From NCBI RefSeq assembly GCF_000372725.1, contig NW_005199363.1:2501-66500 (forward strand): a DNA stretch of 64,000 bases, given 5' to 3'. The first letter of the stretch is position 1; the number at the start of each line of letters is the position of its first letter. Shown here in pieces: positions 1 to 11,258 of the stretch. The notes below the pieces were generated by a model that did not search any database, was not told where the DNA came from, and saw nothing but the letters and a program-made list of their open reading frames with translations. The position numbers were made by a program, and so were the translations under genes. Source of the DNA: Emiliania huxleyi CCMP1516. Its lineage: Eukaryota > Haptophyta > Isochrysidales > Noelaerhabdaceae.

Positions 1-3
1 TGC

Positions 4-1747
4 ATGGGCGGCGGCTTTGGAGCGGCGGCGCGCGACACCTTCAAGTACAGCGGCAAGGTGCGCCCGGGCAAGCAGTCTCCAAAGCGGTCGGTGCCAAAGT
101 CGATCTCGAAGCCCGACTACTGGAAGGACGGGCAGCCAAAGGCGCGCGGGCCGATGCTGCCGTGGCAGATCCAGAAGAAGAGCGAGGCCGATATCGAGGG
201 GATGCGAGCGGCGGGCAGGATCGCGCGAGAGGTGCTCGACCTCGCTGGCGCGGCGGTGGCGCCGGGTGCGCCTCGCACGCGCCGCCTGCCCGTGCCGCTG
301 CTCCGCCGCCGCTGCCGAGCTGGCCGCCGCCGCAGCCGCCACAGCCCGCCGCCACAGCTGCCACCGCAGCGGCCACTTCTCCGCGGCACCGCAAGCACAC
401 CACTCCCCTCTCCCGCCCGACCAGGTGTGACGACGGAGGCGATCGACGCCCTCGTGCACGAGGCGGCGGTCTCGCGCGGCGCCTACCCCTCCCCGCTCAA
501 CTACCACGGCTTCCCAAAGTCTTGCTGCACCTCAGTCAACGAGGCGGGCGTGAGCCGCTACAGCGGCCGGCGCCTGCAGGCTCCCGTCACGCACGCAGCT
601 CACGGCCGCGCGCGGACACGCAGGTGATCTGTCACGGCATCCCGGACTCGTCGAAGCTGCGAGACGGCGCGGCCCGCCCGACACCGCGACGCCACCTCTC
701 CCGCTCCTCTTCAGCCGCCCCGCCGCCGCTGGAACGCCTCTGCACCGCCTCTGCACCGCCAGGCGACATCGTCAACATCGACATCACATGCTACTACGGA
801 GGCTACCACGGGGACTGCTCCGAGACATTCCTGGTGCGACACAGCCGAGAGGCAGCCGAGAGGCCTTAGAGGTGCGGCCGAGGGTGCGGCCGAGGTGCGG
901 CCGAGGTGCGGCCGAGGTGCGGCCGAGGTGCGGCCGAGGTGCGGCCGAGGTGCGGCCGAGGTGCGGCCGAGGTGCGGCCGAGGTGCGGCCGAGGCTCGCC
1001 GCGCGACATCTGTGTGTCTCTGTGCGACGGGAGAGGCGCAGGCCACACCCCTCCTGCTCGTACGAGCCTCCTCCTCCTCCTCTGCAGGTTGGCGAGGTGG
1101 ACGAGGCGGGCAGGCAGCTGGTCAAGGTGACGCCCGGCGCCCGGCGATGTCCACGACATGGCCATGACATGTCCGGGACATGTCCCATAGGTGACGCACG
1201 ACGCCTGGCAAGCCGCCATCGCGTACTGCGCTCCCGGAAAGGAGTACAAGGGCATCGGTCCGCCGCCCGCCCGCGCCTTTTGGACGGCGGTGGGCGGCGC
1301 CTCCTCCACCGCTCTGCCCTTCGCCCGCGCGAGTAGGCGCCATCATCGAGGACTACATCGCCCCGCACGGCTACAGCACCGTGCGAGAGTTTTGCGGCCA
1401 CGGCGCGGCGAGAGAGGCCTCGCCCGACGGCAGCGCGGGACGGGGCGCGTCACGGGGCGCGCGAGTGTTGAACAGGCGTGGGAAGCGTTTTCCACGAGAC
1501 GCCGAACGTGATCCACGCGCGCAACAACGAGCCGGGGACGATGCAGGTGGGGCACACCTTCACGATCGAGCCCATGATCTGCGAGGGCGTCGAGAAGCAC
1601 ATCCTGTGGCGCGACGGCTGGACAGCGACCACCAAGGACGGCAAGCGTTCGGCGCAGTTCGAGCACACGCTGCTCGTCACGCCCGACGGCATCGAGGCGC
1701 TCACTGCGCGCACCGAGAACTCCACGCCCTTCTGGTGGGAGAAGTGA
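4..1747 (+). CDS. MAP1: Methionine aminopeptidase 1 (5' end probably outside window)
   Basis: Removes initiator methionine from nascent cytosolic proteins using a two-metal site. Exons fitted to the family: up to 265, 425-543, 624-666, 763-833, 1088-1126, 1191-1257, 1337-1402, 1476-1747. The spliced protein reads through [58 protein letters not shown] and QFEHTLLVT, so the metal ligands (two Asp, His of GHG, Glu of IEPM, Glu of QFEH) are present. The N-terminal zinc-finger domain usual in eukaryotic MetAP1 is not seen. The first ATG at 4 lies right at the window edge, so upstream exons are likely. Three introns (544, 667, 1403) start with GC and four with GT. Intron 4 carries an 11-bp tandem repeat. 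Confidence 0.93.
870..995. repeat. 11-bp tandem repeat inside MetAP1 intron 4
   Basis: About eleven copies of GGTGCGGCCGA lie between exons 4 and 5 of the methionine aminopeptidase gene. The array is purely intronic and creates long spurious reading frames on both strands. Confidence 0.9.
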
Positions 1748-2412
1748 CCGCGGGCCACTCGAGTTATTACCGGAGCGCTGTGGAGCTGGAAGTAGAGCGC
1801 GGTTTCCTTACCAGTCGGTCGCGTTCCCGCAACCGTATCTGCGGAGCTGCGGGTACAGTTTACAATGTTACAGTCCGCCACTGCGCACTGGCACTGCGCA
1901 CACTGGGAGAGCACCGCTGTGGTTTGGCACGTGGCGACGACCGACGTGCCCCCTCCGTGCCCTCCCCGCGGCTCCCCCCACACAGACACCCGCACAGAGC
2001 CGCATCAGAGCACAGTGCTCCGCCCCACTCCAGCACGACGAGCGGGTCCTGTCGTGATAGCGCCGACCCCTCGTCCGTCGAGCGTCGTCCTCCGTCTCAT
2101 CGCGGCACACGGGGATCGGGCGTCGGTCCACGTTCGGGCGGGGTGCGGTGGACCCGTGTGGTAGCTGGTACGAGGTACGTGGACCATAGCAAAGCATGCC
2201 GCGCAAAACAAAAGACAAAACCCAGTTGGGCTAAAAGATTGTTTGCGATTCAAAGATCTCTCCATCTCTTCGTCAGCGGGCTGTAGGACCTGAGATTCGT
2301 TCCGCGGTCTGAAGCGCTGAAATCCAAACTTTTTTGATAGGAGGGTCGGTACAAAATAGGAGCTCGATCACGTCGCTTCGCGCGACTCTGGCGCGACTCT
2401 GCGCGCTGGCGC
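1748..2412. other. Intergenic, no gene seen
   Basis: Downstream of the MetAP1 stop. Less GC-rich than the coding DNA, with an AT-richer patch near 2200-2350. Only overlapping shadow frames are present and no family motif was recognised. Confidence 0.6.
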
Positions 2413-3043
2413 ATGTCCGCGCCAAGGCCGGCGCCCGCGGCGGCGGAGGAGGAGAAGATGTCCATGTTCTCTGCGGCCGACGGGGCCGACGACGGCGGCC
2501 ACGACCACCCGGAGCTGAAGAGCTTCGGTGACACAATATATGCCGCCTCCCTCATGCCCGCTACACCCCCTCACCCACGCCACACTCCAGCCCCCCCGAC
2601 CCCCCTGGCGTCGAGGAATCCCGGCATTCGCACGGAGACAACACAGCAGTCGGCCGCGCCGTGCCGCGACGCTTCCTTCTGATCCGCATCCCCCGCCCCA
2701 CCCAAGGTTATACCTTCGCGCCGCTTGCTCGGCCGTCGAGCTCTGCCACCTCCTCCTTCTCTGGGACCCCACCGCCGTCGCCGCCGCCGGCGGTTGCCCT
2801 GCTTGTTGCGACCACTCCGCATCCCTCGCCAGGCGGGGTCCCCTCGCGGGGCGCCGAGCGCGAGGATGCCGCCGAGCGGATGCGGAGGGCTCGGCTCGAG
2901 ATGCTCGGCGTCCGGCAGCGGCCGCACCCTTTAGGGACGCCGCGGAGTGGGCTCGGGGGCGGGAGGGCGACGGGGCGGTCTTCCCCTACGAACCGCACGC
3001 CGCCGCCCAGCGGCGGCCTCTAGCTCTCCGTCTCGGCGGGTGA
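2413..3043 (+). CDS. Possible small multi-exon gene, unrecognised
   Basis: A plausible first exon starts at 2413 with an acidic stretch (EEEKMSMFSAADGADDGG, HDHPELKSFGD). Further on, 2847-2920 reads AEREDAAERMRRARLEMLG and 2944-3043 reads DAAEWARGREGDGAVFPYEP, ending at a TGA. The two downstream pieces are in different frames, separated by only about 20 bases, too short for a normal intron, so either an indel is present or the model is wrong. No family was recognised. Confidence 0.3.
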
Positions 3044-3741
3044 CTCTCTCCCTCGCAGGCACGGATGGGGGCCGCTCCAGGGGATGATGGGTGATTTCAT
3101 TGGTGATGATTGGGCGGCGGGCATGCGGCGGACGGGTCGATCGCGGTTCATGGCCGTTTGCCCTGGATGTGGTATCCGGGTCAACGGCGCGCATGCGTGC
3201 CAGCACCGGCGAGTGGTGCGACTAGCTATTGGCGGCTCGGCCGCGTTCGGTGGCAGAGGAATGCGGGGCTCGTTAGTGCGGCCTGCGCCATTCTCGGGCG
3301 GCGCGCAGTTGCTCTGCACGCCGGCCTGCCGCCGGCACCGTTCCTTGGGTTAGGGGCTAGGACACTAGGCAGAGGCATGGGGGCCGGGGCGGGCCGGGGG
3401 GCGCCCCCTGTGCCGGCTTGCTGTCGGTGCACGGGACGTCGAGGCACGGGAGCCTCGGGACTCACTGCCCCCGGTGTGTATCATAGTTGTACCATAGTCA
3501 CGCTCGCTTGCGCAGCGCTCCGTGGTCTCCTTACGCGCCGATCTGACATCACCTGTCACACTTGTCCTTAGAGCGGCGCCGGAGTGAGTGAGTGGGCGCA
3601 CATAGAGCCGTATCGTACTGAGAGGGGCACGTGCTACGTGCTCATGGTCATGGACTGGCGCGCCGAGCTGAGTGTGTGAGCAGCAGGTGCAGCTGTGAGT
3701 ACGTCCGATGGTTGCTCTCGTCCGGTGTGAGTTGGGCTGCA
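3044..3741. other. Intergenic, no gene seen
   Basis: No reading frame with family motifs or clean splice junctions was found on either strand. The sequence grades into the dispersed repeats that start near 3742. Confidence 0.5.
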
Positions 3742-3870
3742 TTTGGAGCACTTGGAGTGCAGTGTCATTAGACATTAGCGCCGGGGCGGCCGCTCGAGGC
3801 CGCGGACGATTGGGATCGGGTTGCGGGCTAGAGAGCCCTAGTCCTGGGGGGTGCGCGTTCGCAGGGAAGG
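3742..3870 (-). repeat. Diverged dispersed repeat, copy A
   Basis: This segment matches, in inverted orientation, 36407-36545. Shared blocks include the motif TGCACTCCAAGTGCTCCAA (read on the minus strand) and an approximately 55-base block holding CGGGCTAGAGAGCCCTAG and GGTGCGCGTTCGCAGGGAA. The two copies differ by small indels. It abuts a second repeat at 3914. Confidence 0.75.
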
Positions 3871-3913
3871 CGTGAGTGCACCTTGGGGGGCACTTGGAGC
3901 GAGTGGCAAACGC

Positions 3914-4206
3914 AAAAAGAAAGAAAGAAAGAAAACAGACACGCCAAACGAGGGATGGGACGAGGACAGGGTCCCCACCTGCACGAGCAGGATTTTGGAA
4001 GAACGATCAGGGGGACAGGTGGGGCTCTCCTGCTCCTGACAAGGGACACGACAGGCTCGCAGCGCGGTGCGCGGTGGACTCCCACATCCACTGGCGGTCT
4101 CATCTCAGTCTAGCGACCTGCCTCCAGCTTGTCGCTGGCAGTCTCTCCTACCACAGGCACACTGACACAGGGGTGGCAGGGGCGGCGGCACGAGTCTCCC
4201 ACATAC
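3914..4206 (-). repeat. 293-bp dispersed repeat, copy A (inverted partner at 28559-28851)
   Basis: Nearly identical to the reverse complement of 28559-28851; the only clear differences are a short indel near the AAAG-repeat end. One end is a (GAAA/AAAG)n stretch. No tRNA-like A and B boxes were seen, so calling it a SINE would be inference. It lies between genes here and just upstream of a gene start at the other copy. Confidence 0.9.
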
Positions 4207-4284
4207 TATGCGGGCCTCACTAGAGGTGCGGCCTGTGCGTGTCCTCGCCCTTGAGGGGGGAGGGGAAGGGGCTGTGTGTCTGTG

Positions 4285-4286
<2 letters not shown>

Positions 4287-4345
<59 letters not shown>

Positions 4346-4378
4346 GTGTGTGTGTGTGCGTGTGCGTGTGCGTGTGCG
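4287..4378. repeat. (GT)n microsatellite
   Basis: Roughly 90 bases of alternating GT with a few GC interruptions, upstream of the CDP-diacylglycerol synthase gene. Confidence 0.95.
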
Positions 4379-4664
4379 AGCCGCCCTGAACGCCACGAGC
4401 GCGCCGCGAGCGCCGTAGCGCCGGCGAGCGCCGTCGGCAGCGCGCGACCGCCACCCAAAAGCGGAGGTACATCAGGAGCCGCAGCCGGCCTGCTCTATCA
4501 GCCCCGCAGCCGCGGTGGCGCGACCGGACCGCGGTCGCTCCAGGCGCCTTTTGGCCCCGGTTCGAATCGCGGTTGGCGCGCGCCCTCGCAAGCCTTGTGT
4601 CATGCCGGCGATGTTTTTCTTCTGTGTCCTCTCGCCGCATCGAACGAAGCGCGGGTCGCGAGGC

Positions 4665-7269
4665 ATGGCGGAGCTGCGACGCCGGCGGCCTCCTGCCGGG
4701 ACCAGCGAGCCGCTGCCCAGCGACGCGTCGGACACCCTCTCCGACACGGACGTCGACTGCGGCGCCAGCTCCGCGTCCGAGACGGACATGGCAGAGCGCG
4801 ATCCCTCCAGAGAGGCTGGATCGTTTGGGCCAGCCGGCCACACGAGCGGCGAGAACAAGCTGACCAAGCTGGTGAAACGGCTCTTCTTCGGCACCTCGCT
4901 CCTCCTCTTCCTCATCTTCGTCTTGTCGCTCGGCCACCTGACCACGCTCGCGATGCTGCTCATCGCGCAGGCGCCGCCGTTCGCTCACACAGCCGTCCGC
5001 AGTGCCGCCCGCCGCGTCCACGGTTCCAACGCAGCGCCATCGCAGCGCCGCCGCCTCCTTCGCCGCCGCGCCGCCGCCGGCACCGCCGCGCGCCCGCCCC
5101 TCCGCAGGTGCTGATGTTCCGTGAGCTGGTCAACGTGCGGTACAAGACGCGGCTGGTAAAGACCATCCCGTGGTTCCGGACGACGCAGTGGGGCTGGTTC
5201 TGGTGCTGCATGGTCTACTCGTACGGCAACTCCTTCTCGCAGGAGAAGCTGCTCTCCCTCATCCGCAGGCGACCGCCCGCCACTCCGTCACTCCGCCACT
5301 GCTGCCCCGCTTTGCCCTCTCGCCTCGCCCCTCCCACCTCGCACCTCGCACCTCCCGCAGCCCGACGCTGGTGGGGATGCTGCCCTACGTGCAGCTCCTC
5401 TCCATGGCGGCCTACTCCTTCATGCTGATGCTCTTTGTCCTCACCCTCAAGGCGATCTCCCGCCCCTCCCCTCCCGCCCCTCCCGCCCCTCCCCTCCCGC
5501 CCCTCTCCTCTCTCCCTCCAGCCCTCCACTGCCGCTGCCACCCTGCCGCCGCCATCCCCCCCCCCCCCCCCTCTGCGGGCAGGCCGGCTACTACAAGTAC
5601 CAGGTCGGCCAGCTCGCTTGGACGATGGCTGTCATCGTCGTCACCGTCGTGCAAGTCAACTCGTTTACGCAAAACATCTTCAACGGCAGCAGACCCCGCG
5701 ACCCGCACATCCGCCCCGTGCCCGCGCCCGCTCTAGCGACACGCGGCCGCCCCGCCGCCCCGCGCCCCGCCCACAGGCCTCTTCTGGTTCCTCTACCCCG
5801 TCGGCCTCGTCATCTGCAACGACTCGATGGCCTACTTTTGCGGCGCGCTGCAGTAGGGAGTACAGAGAGCACCGCACACAGCAGCGACCCCTAGAACAGC
5901 TCCCTCTCCCTGCTTAACGGTCAGCCACCCAGCCCCCGCCCCCCCTGCCCGCGTGACCCTCCCCCCCCTCCCCTTCCCCTTCCAGGCCTCGCTTGGGGCA
6001 AGAAGCTCACGCAGAAGCCCTTCCTCGCCATCTCGCCAAACAAGACCTGGGAGGGCTTCTTCGGCGGCGGCATCTGCACCGTCATCTTCGCCTTCTACTT
6101 CCCGCTGCTGCTCGTCTCCTACTTCCACCCCACCGTCTGCCCCTGCGAGGCGACACTCCAAAGCCACTCCATAGCCACTCCACACACACGCGCGCCTAGT
6201 CCCTGTGCCCGGGCGAGGAGCCTCCTCCACCCCCCCACACACACGCGCCTCCCTTGCCCCCTCCTCACACCGCGGCAAGGGCAAGGGCGCGTCACGACAC
6301 GTCCCGCGACACGCCTCGTCCCCACACCACGTCCATGACACGTCCCCACGACACGTCCCCACGACACGTCCCCTCCGCAGGCGCTCTTCGACCCGTGGAT
6401 CGACTGCGAGACGCCGCCGCCCTTCCTGCCGCTGCTGCCGCTCGAGCGCGACTACACAAAGACGCGCCCTCGCGCCCCGCCGCCCCCCGCGCCCCGCCGC
6501 CCCCCGGGCCCCGCCGCCTTTCGCGCCCCGCCGGGACTCGCCCGAGGTCACGCCCCCCCCCCCCACCCCCCGCCCCTCTCGCAGTCGCTCCCACTTCGAG
6601 CCGCTCCTCTCCTCCGCCCTCGAGTCGTACGACGCGCTGCAGCGGCAGCTGCTCGGCCAGAGCCAGCCGCTGCTCCGCATACAGCTGCACGGCCTCGCGC
6701 TCGGCGCGCGCCTAGTCGGACTCGCCTCCGGGAGACGCGCCGCACACGCTGCCGAGACGCACCCGAGCCTCGGCATGTCGCCACCCCGATGCCTCGCCAC
6801 CCCGCCGCCTCGCCACACCCCGCTGCAGGCGCCTTCGCCTCGCTCGTCGCCCCGTTTGGCGGTTTCTTCGCCTCGGGCATCAAGCGCGCCTACAAGATCA
6901 AGGACTTTTCGGCGATCATCCCCGGCCACGGCGGCGTCTTCGACAGGCGCCGCCGCCCCAGCCGCCGCAGCCTGTCGGTCGCGGTTGGATGAGGGGCAGG
7001 GTCGAGCCGTCCTGTAGGATCGACTGCCAGCTCATCATGGGCCTCTTCACCTACATCTACACCTCGACGATCGTCGACGGCGGAGGGCTCATCGCGAGGG
7101 AGCGCGTGCTCGCGCTCGCGACGGCACCCGCCGCCGTCGGAGGAAGAGGTCCGCCCGCCCCCAGTGAAGATGAGCGGGCTGGCTTGTGGTATAGGCGCTG
7201 CCAGCGGAGGAGCGGCTGCTGCTGTACCGAGAGCTGACGGCGTCGCTGCGGGACGCAAAGCTGCTGTAG
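4665..7269 (+). CDS. CDS1: Phosphatidate cytidylyltransferase (CDP-diacylglycerol synthase)
   Basis: Converts phosphatidate and CTP to CDP-diacylglycerol for phosphoinositide and phosphatidylglycerol synthesis; a multi-pass ER membrane enzyme. Eleven exons fit the eukaryotic family: 4665-4970, 5108-5268, 5361-5451, 5583-5685, 5777-5842, 5986-6149, 6381-6463, 6585-6703, 6829-6946, 7018-7111 or 7117, 7195-7269. Conserved stretches are [67 protein letters not shown] and [14 protein letters not shown], the catalytic signature. The N-terminus is acidic and Ser-rich. All ten introns begin with GC, the strongest local case of GC-AG splicing. Intron 6 contains repeats of GACACGTCC. Confidence 0.95.
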
Positions 7270-8403
7270 CAGCTTGCGTGGGGGAGGGGAGGAGTAGGGG
7301 ACGCTTCGCTTAGGGGGCGGCCCGGGGGTGGGGTGGGGTGGGGTGGCGGGTGGGCAGCCTTCGCTCGTACAAAGCGGGACTGGTCCAGGCGGTGGCTCGG
7401 CAGTCGGCAGTCGGTCAGTGGCTCGGCAGTCGGCAGTCGGTGCGGGTTGCGGTTCTGGGTGCGCTGAGCACGCTCTCCGTCTGGGCCGGGGGCGGGCATG
7501 CAGGGGCGGGGAGGGCGAGGCACGCGGGGTGTACACTGCTTGGTGGCGAATCGGCTTTGGGTCGCGATCTGCCGCGGGCCTCTGGCGGCGTGTGCACTTG
7601 TGCTGAGCCTTGCACAGGGGGCGGGAAGGGGGAAGGGGGGGGGGGGGGGTATGGGCGGGATGCGTGGCGCGGCTGAGGTATTGGGGCGGCAGGGACCGCA
7701 TCAGAGACGGCTGGCGACGGAGGCGCGGGCAAGAGCAGTGCAGTGCACCCGAGAACGCACACAGCTCGTTGGCCGTGTTGATAAATGGCTGTACGTGTGT
7801 GTGATGCGCTGATGACTCTTTCTCTCCACTGACTCCACTCTCCGTATATAGTCTATCTTGATCTCCCTGTCTGCATATACATGCGATGTCGCTGCACTAT
7901 AAGGGGATGAGGGATGTGATGCGCAGAGACCCCCGTCTGCGCTCTGCCACGTCCGCCAGCCAGCCTCTGGCAGAGCGCTCTGCCTCTGGCAGTGCTCTGG
8001 CCCTTTTGGCCCCCCACGCGGCTGCTCGCTGGTGCGCCTGGGCGCTGGGGCCTGGGGCGACGGCCTGGCCACCTGAGAGGTGCGGCACCTGTGGGCCGTG
8101 GGCCCACAGGTGCGGCCCCCGGGCTTGCGTCCTTGGGAGCAGTTCCAGTTGAGGAAGTGCACACACGCGTTCGCCCGGCCGTTGCGCGTTGGAGCACTTG
8201 GATTGCGGCTGCCCGCAACTTGCAAGTTTTGGGGTCGTCGCGAAGACGGATCAGGTAGAGGGCAAGTGCACTCTCTGCAGAGCTCTGCCAGAGCTCATAG
8301 CTCAAGCGGGGGGCCGGCGCGGCTCTCGTCTTACTTACACGCCTTGGTGAGCACACAACTGTGTGTAGACTGTGTATAATAACGTACAGACCGGAGAGAG
8401 AGA
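7270..8403. other. Intergenic, no gene seen
   Basis: Downstream of CDP-diacylglycerol synthase and downstream of the convergent PARP-type gene. It holds G-rich runs (7330, 7640), overlapping shadow frames and a short hairpin near 8086-8114 (CACCTGTGGGC...GCCCACAGGTG). No conserved protein was recognised. Confidence 0.6.
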
Positions 8404-9232
8404 TCAAGGCTTGAAGTAAATGATAAACTCGGGGTACGTCTGGGCGCGATCGTAGACGATGAACTCGCGGTGGACCTGGCTCCCGCCCGACGCTACAACC
8501 GAGTCGTGGGGCAGACCTGGCTGCCGATCCGGTGCTCGGCGCCATTGTGTCTGGCTTCGCGCGCTGGTGTGAAAGGCGTGCCCAAGCAGAACTCGGCTGT
8601 ATATGATCGTGAACTCTCCACTGCTGTTCGGTTGTTTCGTGTACTGCATCGACTTGCAGCTGTTCTCCGCAAAGTAAGTGCCAGCGCCGTACAGTCCGCC
8701 CATGTCTGCCACGCGCTCGTCGAATCCCCATCGCGAGATCAACCTGGCTGTCGTTGGATCGGTGCCGTGGAATAGATAGATCTCGTTCAGGCTGGCGTCA
8801 AGCATCTCATGCCTCGGAATGGCAATCGCAGGGACCGCGCCGCCGGGAAGTCCGGCGAGCTGGCTCATCTCGGCGCGTTTGGTGCAGTACGACTTCCAGA
8901 GCAGCGTGTTCTCGACCCGCTCTACCTTGGTCACCGTTGCACCTCGAAGACCTGGCCTTCCCTGGCACCCCGCTGCGTGACCATTGAGCGGAGTCGTACG
9001 CAGCAGCACCTGCATCTTCGACTTGACATGCAACGTTGGTTTGATTCCGAAATGAGGTTGTGAGTTGGAAAGGTCTTGGTGGGTCCAGTAGGAAGGGAGC
9101 TGAAACGCGAGGTCAAAGTAGGTGGTGTGGCGCAGCTGTTGCCGAAGCGCCTCTAGTTTGGCCACCTCTGCAGCCCTGACAGCAGCCTCTGCCAGGAGCT
9201 CGCGCTTCTTCTTGGGGTGGGCCTTTGAGGAG
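8404..9232 (-). CDS. PARP-type mono/poly-ADP-ribosyltransferase (5' end unresolved)
   Basis: Transfers ADP-ribose from NAD+ to protein or nucleic acid targets. The single visible exon encodes a Lys/Glu/Ala helix (KKKRELLAEAAVRAAEVAKL) followed by a PARP catalytic domain: VERVENTLLWKSYCTKRAEM, EIYLFHGTD, GGLYGAGTYFAENSCKS, DSVVA and REFIVYDRAQTYPEF. The H-Y-E triad (His of LFHGTD, Tyr of GTYF, Glu of REFIVYD) is intact, which allows poly-ADP-ribosylation. No ATG lies between the in-frame stop at 9248-9250 and the domain, so the start must be spliced in, probably at the AG ending at 9233. The domain resembles the PARP7-15 and tankyrase groups; no accessory domain is visible. Confidence 0.85.
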
Positions 9233-9238
9233 CTGCGG

Positions 9239-10164
9239 ATGGCGGGCTACATCGGCGCCAAGGGGATGACGTCGCGCGACTTTCTGGACCGGCATCAGGC
9301 GGGCTGCTCCAACTTTGCGGGGCTCGACTTTTCGGGCGAGGACTTTTCGAACATGGTGCTGAACGGCTGCAACCTGAGCGGCTGCGTGCTCGAGGGCGCC
9401 ATCTTTGACGACGCGCAGCTGACGAATGTGGACTTGACTCGCGCCAACCTGTCGAGTGTCAGTCTGCGGGGCGCTGCCTTGAGCGGGTGCAAGCTCGTGC
9501 GCTCGTGGGCCCAGGGCAGCAAGCTGAGCAATGCGAGTCTCTCCACCTGTGAGTTGGCCAGCTCGAACCTCTCAACGAGCGACCTGAGCGACGCGAGCCT
9601 GGCCAAGTGTAATCTCACGCAGGCTGAGCTAGTTGGCACCAAGCTTCACCGCACCACGATGGCGGACACCGACTTCTCGAAGGCCAGGGTGGATAACAGC
9701 GATTGGCGAGGCGCTCGCTTCAAGGTTGCGTGCAACTTTTCGGACACGGCAATCCGGCAGTGCATCTCTTTGGCGGAGCTCAAGGCTGGCGGGCTGGTTC
9801 AGGGGATGAACACCATGGGCTACTCAATCAGCGAGATGAAGGCGGCGGGCTACTCGGTGCAGGAGGCCAAGGCGGCGGGCTACTCAATCAGCGAGGCGAA
9901 GGCGGCGGGCTACTCGGTGCAGGAGGCCAAGGCGGCGGGCTACTCAATCAGCGAGGCGAAGGCGGCGGGCTACTCGCTGCACTCGCTCAAGGAGATTAAG
10001 GCGGCGGGCTACTCGTGCAGTGAGGCAAAGGCGGAGGGCTACAAGCCCTTTGAGTGCCGTGAGGCTGGCTACTCTTACGAGGAAGGTCGCGTGGCCGGCT
10101 ATCGCTGGGACGACAAGGAAATTTGGTATGGACGTTATGATCACGACTACAACCGGTGGCTCTG
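9239..10164 (+). CDS. Pentapeptide-repeat protein with C-terminal AAGYS repeats
   Basis: A single-exon protein of 308 residues from the first in-frame ATG. Residues about 20-190 are pentapeptide repeats of the A(D/N)LXX type (LDFSGEDFSNMVLNGCNL, NLTQAELVGTKL), which form a right-handed beta-helix. Residues about 190-290 are a tandem ten-residue repeat, KAAGYS(I/V)(S/Q)EA, ending in divergent copies (KAEGYKPFEC, EAGYSYEEGR, VAGYRWDD). Repeats of this AAGY kind are known to me from algal and giant-virus proteins; the function is unknown. The start lies about 7 bases from the 5' limit of the oppositely oriented PARP-type exon, so the two genes must share control DNA or overlap. Confidence 0.85.
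9841..9960 (+). repeat. Perfect 60-bp tandem duplication in the AAGYS repeat region
   Basis: Bases 9841-9900 and 9901-9960 are identical. Each unit encodes two ten-residue AAGYS repeats, so the domain has recently expanded by two repeats at a time. Confidence 0.97.
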
Positions 10165-10312
10165 AATTGGAAGAGTGTCACACACACCCACAGTCATTGG
10201 AAGAGAACCCGACGTGATTTCTTTTTCCCCAACCGTAGCCCATCATCTCGCAAGCACTCAGCCCATCAGCGCCTTTCGCGCCGCCGCCGCCGCTGCCCTG
10301 CCTCCGCGCTCG

Positions 10313-11258
10313 ATGGTGCTCGGCCCGCTCGTGAGCGCCTATTCGCGGAGCCTCGCGGTGGCGCCGCTCCCCACCAAGAGCCTGCTCGCCGCGGTCATCG
10401 CGATTGGCGGCGACGCGGTGGCGCAGCTTTCCGATGGCGGAGGCGCGGGCGAGGCCAAGGGCCTCGACGTGGAGCGAGCGGTCGCCTTTGGCATCTTTGG
10501 CGCGAGCTACACGGGCGCGTTCCAGCACCACCTCTTCGACTGGCTCTCCTCCAACTGCCACGGCCACACCCTCGCGCGCCTCTGCTCCGCCTCTCCCGCG
10601 GCGGAGTGGGTCGGATGGCTCGGGGCGGCGATGGAGCGCACGCTGCTGAACCAGTGAGCGCCGCGCGCCAGCCCCGCCGCGCCCCCCGCCGCGCCCCCTT
10701 GACACGCCGGCCAGCGCACGCGCCGCCCCGACCCCTCTGCCGCCGCCCCGCCCCCCGCTGCCGCGAAGATCTACGCCCTTAGCTAGCATAAATGTCTACG
10801 CCCTTACCGCCGCCCCTCCCCGCCCCGCAGGCTGATCATCATCCCGCTGCTCTACCTGCCCTACTACTTTCTGGTCTCTGGCATGGTCAAGGGCCACTCC
10901 CCGCGCGCGATCGTCGCCTCTGCACGCCGCCGCTACCTGCCCCTCCTGCGCCGCAACTGGGCCTTCTGGGTGCCGGTCCAGTTTTCCTTTTCCCCGAGGG
11001 GGCGCAGGTCATGTGCCGGGGCGAACCCCCGCCCCCCCCCCCACAATCCGAGACGCTGGCTCTTGCCCAACCCGGACCCCGCCCCAACCCACCCCGCAAC
11101 AGCACAAGCCGCTGACCCGGCCCCCTTCCCCCTGGCAGGTGGACCCGCAGCACCTCGTCCTCGCCACCTGCCTCGCCGGGCTCGCCTGGAACGCGCTCCT
11201 CTCCTCCCTCACCTACCGCCACCCGCGCCGCGGTGCTCAGCCCCTCGTCGCAAACTGA
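10313..11258 (+). CDS. Mpv17/PMP22-family membrane protein
   Basis: Small four-helix membrane protein of mitochondria or peroxisomes; family members form channels or affect organelle DNA maintenance. Exons 10313-10653, 10831-11007, 11139-11258. Family landmarks are LPTKSLLAAVIAIGGDAVAQ near the start, IIIPLLYLPYYF, RRNWAFWVPVQF, FLFPEGAQ and WNALLSSLTYR. Both introns are GT-AG. Between VQF and FLFPEG (around 10983-10995) the reading frame shifts by one base, with no room for an intron; this is either a sequencing error or a real frameshift. ATG 10313 is the only start in frame after the upstream gene's stop 149 bases earlier. Confidence 0.82.

Noticed and set aside
4500-4590. GGTTCGAATCGC at about 4559 resembling a tRNA T-loop/B box, with a nearby GCGACCG...CGGTCGC hairpin
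   Set aside because: The flanking bases do not pair as a T stem or acceptor stem and no A box or anticodon arm could be drawn, so no tRNA is called.
4206-5021. Long frames over the (GT)n tract encoding poly-Thr-His or poly-Cys-Val
   Set aside because: These arise from the dinucleotide repeat in all frames and have no protein features.
8404-9165. PARP protein starting at 9165
   Set aside because: The codon there is GTG and the frame is open with coding character upstream to 9247, so 9165 is not a credible start.
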